Source: Acidobacteriota bacterium (GTDB lineage Bacteria; Acidobacteriota; Terriglobia; Terriglobales; Acidobacteriaceae). Taken from it: a DNA stretch of 7,658 nucleotides. The notes under the pieces were generated by a model that saw nothing but the letters and a program-made list of their open reading frames with translations, was not told where the DNA came from and made no database searches. This document shows, one piece after another, positions 1 through 5,060 of the stretch; within the stretch, counting starts at the first letter, position 1, and the number at the start of each line of letters is the position of its first letter. Where the stretch lies: NCBI GenBank assembly GCA_021811745.1, contig JAJZNH010000529.1:1-7658 (forward strand), in the 5' to 3' direction. The translations under genes were made by a program, and so were the position numbers.

Positions 1-10
1 AGCAGGCCAA

Positions 11-30
11 ACAGGCGCTACCTGTATAGT
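11..30 (-). terminator. Possible weak terminator after the receptor gene
   Basis: On the minus strand, about 24 nt after the receptor stop codon, ACAGG-TAGCG-CCTGT can form a perfect 5-bp stem with a 5-nt loop, followed by TTGG rather than a clean T-run. The stem is short and the tail poor, so this is only a candidate, and the window ends too soon to see whether a better terminator or another gene follows. Confidence 0.3.
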
Positions 31-48
31 CATTTCGGAGACGGCAAC

Positions 49-3000
49 CTAGAAGCGCAGCTTCAGCGCCAGTTGCAGTTCGCGCTGCGTGCTGGCCGTC
101 GACAGCACTCTGCCGAACGTGGCGCTGTTCTGCGTGGACTGCGGCGTGCCCAGTACCGGGTGGTTCAGCGCGTTGAAGGCTTCGGCGCGGAACTCCACGC
201 CATAGTGGTCCCAGGTAACGGTCCGGAACAGCGAAAAGTCGTAGTCCTGGAAGGCCTGCGTACGCAGTGTATTTCTTCCCACATTCCCGTAGGTGTATTG
301 GGCTGGGGTCTGAAAGGCGGCGGTATTGAACCACTCGGCAGCGCTGCGATGGCTCAGGACCGGGCTGCCCACCTGGTCCACGCCTTGGTGATCGTTGCCC
401 GTATTGGCGCGATCCCCGGCATAGCTGACGGTAAACGGAGAACCCGAGGTCAGGGTCCCGATCGCGTTGATCTGCCACCCTCCGGCCACCGCGTTCAGGA
501 GCGCGCTTTGCGATTGGAATATGCGGCCTCTGCCAAACGGCAGATCGTACATGATGGTGCCGGAAACCATATTCGGCAAATCGAAACCGGCGACGCTGCG
601 ATCCATCGCCGGGTTGTAGGGATTCCTCACAAAGCACCCCTCTACGCCGAAGGCGCCGTCGCAGGCGACGTCAATGGTCTTCGACCAGGTGTAGTTGAGG
701 GCATAAGCGAAGCCGCTGCTGTACTGCCGCTGCAACTGCGCCTGCAGGGCGTTGTAGTTGCTCGTTCCATTGCTCTGTTCGTAGTGTGTCGGCTTGGCAT
801 AGGGAAACAGTGCACGGCTCTGCGGCGTACCCGGCCCCGGGGTGAGCGCCGTGTTGTAGAAGTCGCAGCATGGCATGCGGCGTGTTACCGAGCCCACATA
901 ATTGAGGGTCAGGATGGTGTCCTTCATCTGCTGCTGGATTCCGGCCAGCCACTGGTCTGAAAACGGGTTGCGGATATAAGGCGCCACGAAGAAGGCCACC
1001 TGGTTGAACGGTGTGGCGGCCGGCAACACCGTGGGCTGATTGCCCAGTCCCAGCGGGTCCTCGGCGGTTCGCGTCACCGTTGTGTTGTTCAGGTTTACCG
1101 CCGTCTGCAGGCCCACGGAAGGCCACAGAGAACCCTCATTCTGGACGGCCTGAGTCTGCGCCGACCAGGTGTCGTAAACGCGCCCGTAGGAAAGATGCAG
1201 TACCGTGCTCGGATGCACCTGGTATGCGAAGCCGAGACGCGGCTGAATGTTATCCAGCATGTTGTTGATGAGCTTGTCGCTGGAGGCGACCACCACATGA
1301 GCCGGCAGCGTTCCACCCGGAATGCACGGGGATGCCGGCGTCGTGCTGCAGGAGGGAGCGGTGCTGGCGCTCTTGCTGATCACGTAATCCCCGGTGTGAA
1401 AATTGTAGGAGCCGGTATATTGCGAGAGGGTGGGCGTGGGCTGAAGCCCTTCCGTAATCACCATGTCGTAGCGCATTCCCCAGTTCATGGTCAGCTTGGG
1501 CATGATCTTCCACTGATCCTGAAAGTAGAAAGCGTACACTCCGCCGTTCCCCATCAGCTTGAACAGGTCGCGGCGTTCGGCGTTGTTCGGCACCCCCAGC
1601 AGAAACGATGCCATGGCATTGCCGGTGTTGGCCGAGCTCTCCAGATTTGAGGTCTCAAAGTTCGTAAACCCGAGGTTGGGGTTGGACTGAATCACGCGAT
1701 TGGATTGCGGCGCCAGGTCCGCGCCCATAGCCATCACATGAGAACCGATCAGCTTGGTGAAATCGGCCTTGTACTGGTAAACATCGCTGTCTGTGGCATC
1801 GGAATAGTTTTCGCCGCCGCTCAGATAGCCGGAGATCGCGAGAATGGGAATGAGGCAGGGGTTCGGCCCGATGTAATTGCGAACGAAGTTGGTGTTGAAT
1901 CCGCTATCGGTAATCAGCGACCCAGGCGCGCCGCTGAACAGCGACTTCGACAACCAGCGCTCCCAGACATGGCCAGTCTGGAGGTTCAAGGTTGCCGAGG
2001 AACCAAAGGTATGAATATAGCTGGCGGTCCAGTTCTGCGCGTTGGTGATGGTATCGGTCAGCACCCCCGCGAAACCGCCGCTGCCGCTCACCGTTCCGTG
2101 GGTTCCGCTGAACCGCGCCCAAAGCAGGTTCGAGGCATTGAGCTGTTCATCCATTCGCAGACTGTAGTTGTAGAGACGCGTGTCGGTCGGCTGCGTATCC
2201 ACCCCGTTTACGCCCTGTGTGGTCTGCACCGGCGCAGGAAAGATATCCTTGGCCAGTTGCACCATGTGCGGATCCAAATATCCGGAAAGGTTATTGTTGG
2301 GAAAAGGATCGCGAAGATATTTTCCGGGATTGTTCGGATCCGGCCGCGTGCTGAAGGGGTTGTAAATTTGCTGGCTGACTGCGCTGAAGTCCCCCGCCAG
2401 TTCCTCCGGCGTGGGCACGTTATACAGCCCCTCGGCCGCCGTGTTGATGCTCGTGCCCTCAAACGCTCCAAAGAAGAAGGTGCGGTTCCTGCCGCTGTAG
2501 CGCGGCACAATGACCGGGCCCCCCAGCGTAGCGCCATACATGTTTTGCTTGAGAGGAGTCTTCTTGGCGAGCAGGGGATTGGTTGCGTCGAGCACGTCAT
2601 TGCGCAGAAACTCCCATGCGTCGCCATGGTATTCGTTGGTGCCGGACTTGGTGACCACGTTCACGATGCCGCCCAACACCCCGCCGAACTGGCTCTGGTC
2701 GTTGTGCGACTGCATCTTGAACTCCTGAATGCCATCCACGATCGGAGGCACGGAGTACTCGCTGAAGAACACCTGCTGGTCCATGATGCCGTCCAGCAAA
2801 TAAAGATTGCTGCGGTTCCATTGCCCGTTCACCGCCGGAAAGGTCAATGCGCCGACATAGATCCCGTGCTGACCCCCGATGCCGGAGGTTTGCGCGGTAT
2901 TCACCGGGCTGGAACCGGGAGTAAGGGTGAGCAACTGGGTAAAATTGCGGCCATTCAGGGGCAGATCGCTCATGGCCTTTGGAGCTACCACCGTACCCAC

Positions 3001-3462
3001 GTTCGACCCCGTGGTCTGCAATTGCACCGCGGATCCGGAAACTACCACCTGCTGCACTTCCGAGCCGACCCGCAGCGTGAAGTTCAACTGCGCGGTCTGG
3101 TTCACCGCGAGCGTCACCGCCTGCTGCGCGACGGAAAAACCAGCTTTGGAAACCTCCAGCGTGTAGACCCCAGGCGGAATATCCACAAAGGCGTAGTTGC
3201 CTTGCGAGTTGCTGACCGTCTTCCGCTCCACCCCTGTCGCGTTCGCCCGCAGCGTCACTTCGGCTCCCGCAATCAGGGCTCCCGAGGCATCCTGCACATT
3301 TCCATTCACCGAAGCCGAGGAGAGCTGACCATGCGCCGCTCCCCGCGTCATCAGCAGGGCCGCCCCGACCATCAGGAGGGCCACCCACCGGTTCGGCTTC
3401 CGCCTGACCAGTTCCTTCCTTACACCCACATCACAACGTCGTTGGTTCCAATCCAGCAGCAT
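49..3462 (-). CDS. TonB-dependent receptor, acidobacterial Oar-like, with N-terminal carboxypeptidase-regulatory-like domain
   Basis: Predicted outer-membrane receptor of 1,137 residues that would import a ligand, here probably a glycan fragment, using energy passed from TonB. A long basic N-region and hydrophobic stretch (about residues 25-43) form a signal peptide, with likely cleavage near AHG/QLSS (about 45). Residues about 48-130 match a carboxypeptidase-regulatory-like beta-sandwich (GALIAGAEVTL, GNYAFVDIPPGVYTLEV). The plug follows at about 137-290, with DLPLNGRNFTQLLTLTPG and the segment GGVLGGIVNVVTKSGTNEYHG. The rest is a long beta-barrel with LPFGRGR and EFRAEAFNALNHP near the end, closing on a terminal Phe as in outer-membrane barrels. 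The ATG at 3462 is favoured by a near-perfect Shine-Dalgarno. This family is highly expanded in Acidobacteriota. No SusD-like partner is visible, so this is not a Bacteroidetes-type SusC/SusD pair. The ligand is inferred only from the neighbouring sulfatase and fucosidase and from the shared promoter sequence. Confidence 0.95.
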   Translation of the reverse strand: MLLDWNQRRCDVGVRKELVRRKPNRWVALLMVGAALLMTRGAAHGQLSSASVNGNVQDASGALIAGAEVTLRANATGVERKTVSNSQGNYAFVDIPPGVYTLEVSKAGFSVAQQAVTLAVNQTAQLNFTLRVGSEVQQVVVSGSAVQLQTTGSNVGTVVAPKAMSDLPLNGRNFTQLLTLTPGSSPVNTAQTSGIGGQHGIYVGALTFPAVNGQWNRSNLYLLDGIMDQQVFFSEYSVPPIVDGIQEFKMQSHNDQSQFGGVLGGIVNVVTKSGTNEYHGDAWEFLRNDVLDATNPLLAKKTPLKQNMYGATLGGPVIVPRYSGRNRTFFFGAFEGTSINTAAEGLYNVPTPEELAGDFSAVSQQIYNPFSTRPDPNNPGKYLRDPFPNNNLSGYLDPHMVQLAKDIFPAPVQTTQGVNGVDTQPTDTRLYNYSLRMDEQLNASNLLWARFSGTHGTVSGSGGFAGVLTDTITNAQNWTASYIHTFGSSATLNLQTGHVWERWLSKSLFSGAPGSLITDSGFNTNFVRNYIGPNPCLIPILAISGYLSGGENYSDATDSDVYQYKADFTKLIGSHVMAMGADLAPQSNRVIQSNPNLGFTNFETSNLESSANTGNAMASFLLGVPNNAERRDLFKLMGNGGVYAFYFQDQWKIMPKLTMNWGMRYDMVITEGLQPTPTLSQYTGSYNFHTGDYVISKSASTAPSCSTTPASPCIPGGTLPAHVVVASSDKLINNMLDNIQPRLGFAYQVHPSTVLHLSYGRVYDTWSAQTQAVQNEGSLWPSVGLQTAVNLNNTTVTRTAEDPLGLGNQPTVLPAATPFNQVAFFVAPYIRNPFSDQWLAGIQQQMKDTILTLNYVGSVTRRMPCCDFYNTALTPGPGTPQSRALFPYAKPTHYEQSNGTSNYNALQAQLQRQYSSGFAYALNYTWSKTIDVACDGAFGVEGCFVRNPYNPAMDRSVAGFDLPNMVSGTIMYDLPFGRGRIFQSQSALLNAVAGGWQINAIGTLTSGSPFTVSYAGDRANTGNDHQGVDQVGSPVLSHRSAAEWFNTAAFQTPAQYTYGNVGRNTLRTQAFQDYDFSLFRTVTWDHYGVEFRAEAFNALNHPVLGTPQSTQNSATFGRVLSTASTQRELQLALKLRF

Positions 3463-3468
3463 CGAACG

Positions 3469-3476
3469 CCTCCTTT
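3469..3476 (-). promoter_or_regulatory. Strong ribosome-binding site of the receptor gene
   Basis: On the minus strand AAAGGAGG lies 6 nt before the ATG at 3462. This is an almost full anti-SD match at good spacing and fixes the receptor start at the first Met rather than at the later Met codons inside the signal peptide. Confidence 0.85.
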
Positions 3477-3494
3477 GATTTTTCGCTGAATTCT

Positions 3495-3520
3495 CCGGCG
3501 CCAGCAGAGCGGCTGGCCGG
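3495..3520 (-). other. GC-rich hairpin in the receptor mRNA leader
   Basis: On the minus strand GCCAGC-CGCTCT-GCTGGC forms a perfect 6-bp stem with a 6-nt loop, and outer CCG/CGG bases could lengthen it with a small bulge. It ends about 18 nt upstream of the AAAGGAGG ribosome-binding site, close enough to affect initiation or mRNA stability. It has no T-run, so it is not a normal intrinsic terminator. No known riboswitch class is recognised. Confidence 0.4.
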
Positions 3521-3631
3521 CTGCTCGGTCCGCTCCCAGCTGCCGCTTGCCTGACAATTGCTGCAGGTCATTCGAACCGGCCCTGGGGAGCATTTCCGTC
3601 GTGGGGGAGGGGCTTTCAGCGAACGATCTGA

Positions 3632-3661
3632 ACTATATGCACCGAAAATGTGCAATGTCAA
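3632..3661 (-). promoter_or_regulatory. Promoter of the receptor gene
   Basis: On the minus strand there is a consensus -35 TTGACA (3656-3661), an 18-bp spacer and a -10 TATAGT (3632-3637), in an AT-rich patch. Transcription would start near 3625, giving a leader of about 160 nt. The whole element, including the spacer and downstream bases, closely resembles the sulfatase promoter at 4873-4913 (31 of 41 ungapped identities from 3661 down to 3621), so it is probably controlled by the same factor. Confidence 0.7.
3638..3654. promoter_or_regulatory. Dyad operator candidate in the receptor promoter spacer
   Basis: TGCAC-N7-GTGCA, a perfect 5-bp inverted repeat, fills almost the whole spacer between -35 and -10. 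A protein bound here would block or reshape RNA polymerase binding. The arms are only partly kept in the related sulfatase promoter (TGAAGC...GGTGTA), so the palindrome may be less important than the shared sequence as a whole. Confidence 0.4.
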
Positions 3662-3664
3662 CAG

Positions 3665-3699
3665 TTATTGAACGATTCGCATCACAATAATTCTTATTG
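3665..3699. repeat. CAATAA/TTATTG inverted repeats upstream of the receptor promoter
   Basis: Three copies of one hexamer in alternating orientation: TTATTG at 3665-3670, CAATAA at 3685-3690 and TTATTG at 3694-3699. The last two form a 15-bp dyad, CAATAA-TTC-TTATTG. They sit just upstream of the -35, where an activator would bind. AT-rich DNA makes such repeats easier by chance. Confidence 0.35.
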
Positions 3700-3850
3700 A
3701 TGCTAAATAAGACGGCTTAAGTTCCTCCTCGCTTCGCCGTAACGCCAATCTCGAGGCAGCCTTAGGCCAAAGGACAAAGGCCGTTCAATCCGTAGCGCGG
3801 TTTGGCAAGGTCTACAGCAGGAGGAGAGCAGAGACGAGTTTTGCGGGGCG

Positions 3851-3870
3851 AAAAAGCGGCGGATCCGCTT
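3851..3870 (-). terminator. Intrinsic terminator of the DeoR regulator gene
   Basis: On the minus strand AAGCGG-ATCCG-CCGCTT forms a perfect 6-bp stem with a 5-nt loop and runs directly into a T-run (TTTTT, the As at 3851-3855). It lies about 55 nt after the regulator stop codon and before the receptor promoter, so the two minus-strand genes are probably separate transcription units. Confidence 0.6.
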
Positions 3871-3888
3871 CGAAAAGGTGGGAAAACC

Positions 3889-3903
3889 GCTCGACTTTCG
3901 AGC
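3889..3903 (-). other. Hairpin in the regulator 3' untranslated region
   Basis: GCTCGA-AAG-TCGAGC on the minus strand is a perfect 6-bp stem with a 3-nt loop, about 21 nt after the regulator stop codon and followed by GGTTTTCC. It may be a first, weak termination signal or a 3'-end stabilising hairpin ahead of the better terminator at 3851-3870. Confidence 0.4.
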
Positions 3904-3924
3904 ATAGGCCGGTTCAGCCGCTGC

Positions 3925-4683
3925 TCAGAACGCCAGCAAGAGGTCCACGTTCTTCTGCTTCAGCATCTCCTGGGACTCGGGCGCCACCCCATGGTCGGTG
4001 ATCACTGTGTGCACTTCGCTCCAGTCCGCCACCTGGATCATGGCGTCGCGGCCGAACTTTGAGTGGTCGGCAACCACAATGATCTTGCGCGCCGCCTTGA
4101 TCATAGCCCGGATGGATCCCACATTCAGGCTGTTGGAGTCGCTGATTCCGGCGTTCGAAATGCCGTGTATGCCCATAATCAGCAGATCGGCGGAAACGCT
4201 TTGCAGCATCCGCTCGCAGATAGGCCCCAGTTGCACGCCCAGCCGCGGATACATGTAGCCCCCGGTCAGCGTCACCTCGACGCGCTTGCTGTCCCAGAAG
4301 ATCTGCGCCACAGGAATGGAATTGGTGACCACCTGGATGGATTTGTCGCCCAGGTTCCGCGCCACCTCAACGACCGTGGAGCCGCCGCCCAGGATCACCG
4401 TCTGGCCGTCGTGCACCAGGGTGCTTGCCAGCTTGCCAATGCGCGCCTTTTCCGCGGAACAACTGCCGGAAAGCCGGTTGAAATCCAGCACTTCATCCCG
4501 GGTTTGCAGCGAGATGGCGCCCCCGTGGACGCGCTTGAGCACGCCCTTGCCTTCCAGTTCGATCAGGTCCCGGCGGATGCTGGATTTCGATGCATTGAAA
4601 AGCTTGCATAGCTCTTCAAAATTGACGAACTCCTGCTTCGCAAAGAGCTGCTGGACCTTCAGTATCCGTTCGGTTTGTCGCAT
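3925..4683 (-). CDS. DeoR-family transcriptional regulator
   Basis: Cytoplasmic sugar-metabolism regulator of 252 residues, the usual family length. Residues about 3-57 form the winged helix-turn-helix with the DeoR signature SKSSIRRDLIELEGKGVLKRVHGGA (about 32-56). Residues about 76-235 form the DeoR C-terminal sensor domain (ISOCOT fold), with VTNSIPVAQ, LTGGYMYPRLG and the ADHSKFGRD segment. Family members usually sense phosphorylated sugar intermediates; FucR of E. coli fucose metabolism is a DeoR-family protein, which fits the fucosidase next door. Some usually conserved pocket positions differ: the ILDxGTT-type loop reads VILGGGST (Gly99 where Asp is usual) and the GA(D/N)G motif reads GIHG. 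I chose the ATG at 4683 because the helix-turn-helix begins right after it and the likely promoter lies just upstream; a TTG at 4755 would place the coding region over that promoter. No clear Shine-Dalgarno is seen. It is divergent from the sulfatase operon and probably controls it and itself. Confidence 0.92.
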   Translation of the reverse strand: MRQTERILKVQQLFAKQEFVNFEELCKLFNASKSSIRRDLIELEGKGVLKRVHGGAISLQTRDEVLDFNRLSGSCSAEKARIGKLASTLVHDGQTVILGGGSTVVEVARNLGDKSIQVVTNSIPVAQIFWDSKRVEVTLTGGYMYPRLGVQLGPICERMLQSVSADLLIMGIHGISNAGISDSNSLNVGSIRAMIKAARKIIVVADHSKFGRDAMIQVADWSEVHTVITDHGVAPESQEMLKQKNVDLLLAF

Positions 4684-4725
4684 GTTTTGAGAGTAATCGT
4701 GGCTTCCGCGCCGTGTCCAAGGCCC

Positions 4726-4755
4726 ATCATAGGAAGCCGTTGCTGGAAACAGCAA
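4726..4755 (-). promoter_or_regulatory. Likely promoter of the DeoR regulator gene
   Basis: On the minus strand -10 TATGAT (4726-4731) is preceded at 18 bp by TTGCTG (4750-4755). The better -35-like hexamer TTGACT (4755-4760) is 23 bp away, too far for a normal promoter. Transcription would start near 4719, about 36 nt before the ATG at 4683. The weak -35 suggests low or activator-dependent expression, with autoregulation likely because dyads overlap it. Confidence 0.45.
4740..4755. promoter_or_regulatory. Perfect dyad over the regulator promoter
   Basis: TTGCTGGAAACAGCAA is a perfect 6-bp inverted repeat around GAAA. It covers the -35-like hexamer and part of the spacer of the regulator promoter, the position expected for an autorepression operator. 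It lies upstream of the predicted transcript start, so it is more likely a protein site than an RNA hairpin. Confidence 0.45.
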
Positions 4756-4770
4756 GTCAATTCTGAACTG
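4756..4770 (-). promoter_or_regulatory. 15-bp regulatory element, copy facing the regulator
   Basis: Read on the minus strand this is CAGTTCAGAATTGAC, matching the copy at 4863-4877 at 14 of 15 positions. The core CAGTTCNGAATTG is itself a near-palindrome (5 of 6 pairs about a central base). A wider dyad, AATTCT-N10-AGAATT (4759-4780), overlaps it. Position and repetition make it the leading candidate operator for the DeoR protein. Confidence 0.55.
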
Positions 4771-4862
4771 TTTTAGAATTCCTCCTCATGGCTGGAGCCG
4801 AAGCTGTTCGAAGAGAAGCCGCCGAGGCACGGGCCGGGGCAGGCCAAGGGTCCAGCCTTTTG

Positions 4863-4877
4863 CAGTTCCGAATTGAC
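4863..4877 (+). promoter_or_regulatory. 15-bp regulatory element, copy facing the sulfatase operon
   Basis: CAGTTCCGAATTGAC on the plus strand, one base different from the copy at 4756-4770 read on the other strand. Its last five bases are the first five of the sulfatase -35 TTGACA, so a bound repressor would exclude RNA polymerase while a protein on the upstream half could contact it. The copies are 92 bp apart and each points toward its own gene. Confidence 0.55.
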
Positions 4878-4909
4878 AGTGAAGCATTTTGGTGTATATC
4901 GTTCATATC
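4873..4909 (+). promoter_or_regulatory. Promoter of the sulfatase-fucosidase operon
   Basis: Consensus -35 TTGACA (4873-4878), then either TATATC at 16 bp (4895-4900) or TATCGT at 18 bp (4897-4902) as the -10. The second choice is the one that aligns with TATAGT of the receptor promoter. Across 37 bp the two promoters share 28 identical bases without gaps. The start point would be near 4907, leaving a leader of about 150 nt. Confidence 0.6.
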
Positions 4910-5060
4910 ATTCCGAAGCGCACCCCACCTCCGGAGACCCAGCGGGCCGCCTGAAAATGGCCGGCTGGAAACCGAGTCGATTCTTCACCGCTGCAGCGCG
5001 CATCCCTGAATTCCCGCTGCCGCCCATTACCGAAGGGATTTGAAAAACGGTCTACTCCCG

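Larger units (their letters stand above)
3463..3924. other. Intergenic region between receptor and DeoR regulator (462 bp)
   Basis: I see no credible gene here. From right to left it holds two hairpins after the regulator stop (3889-3903 and 3851-3870, the latter with a T-run on the minus strand), about 130 bp with no recognised element (about 3720-3850), an AT-rich patch with CAATAA/TTATTG repeats (3665-3699), the receptor promoter (3632-3661) with a dyad in its spacer, and a leader of about 160 nt with a GC-rich hairpin ending in the Shine-Dalgarno. A short minus-strand frame at 3431-3661 overlaps the promoter and the receptor start and looks like chance. Confidence 0.7.
4684..5060. promoter_or_regulatory. 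Divergent control region between DeoR regulator and sulfatase operon
   Basis: No credible gene lies in these 377 bp. They contain the regulator promoter (4726-4755), a perfect 16-bp dyad (4740-4755), two copies of a 15-bp element facing opposite ways (4756-4770 and 4863-4877), the sulfatase promoter (from 4873), and a sulfatase leader of about 150 nt (about 4907-5060) in which I recognise no riboswitch. A plus-strand frame at 4788-5009 crosses the promoter and has no ribosome-binding site. Confidence 0.75.

Noticed and set aside
73..960. 295-residue plus-strand open frame antisense to the receptor 3' part
   Set aside because: Same reason: the composition is that of a shadow frame, with no domain, while the receptor's conserved barrel end is encoded on the other strand.
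1705..3489. 594-residue open frame on the plus strand, antisense to the receptor
   Set aside because: It lies inside the receptor gene on the opposite strand, shows no recognisable domain, and is rich in Arg, His and Gly as expected for a shadow frame in GC-rich DNA. The receptor has clear family motifs across the same span.
3600..3613. G-rich run on the plus strand (GGGGGAGGGG) as a G-quadruplex
   Set aside because: Only two G-runs are present nearby, fewer than the four needed for an intramolecular quadruplex.
3431..3661. 76-residue minus-strand frame ahead of the receptor
   Set aside because: It begins at the TTG of the receptor -35 box and overlaps the receptor start, so it could not be transcribed from that promoter; no family resemblance.
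4684..4755. N-terminal extension of the DeoR regulator to a TTG at 4755
   Set aside because: The extra 24 residues resemble no part of DeoR proteins and would cover the likely -10 TATGAT. The helix-turn-helix starts right after the ATG at 4683.
4756..4790. GAGGAGG followed by a 10-codon frame on the minus strand upstream of the regulator
   Set aside because: The purine run looks like a Shine-Dalgarno, but it lies upstream of the predicted regulator transcript and overlaps the operator dyads; a leader peptide here is not supported.
4788..5009. 73-residue plus-strand frame in the divergent control region
   Set aside because: It spans the predicted sulfatase promoter and 15-bp element, has no Shine-Dalgarno, and has no recognisable features.
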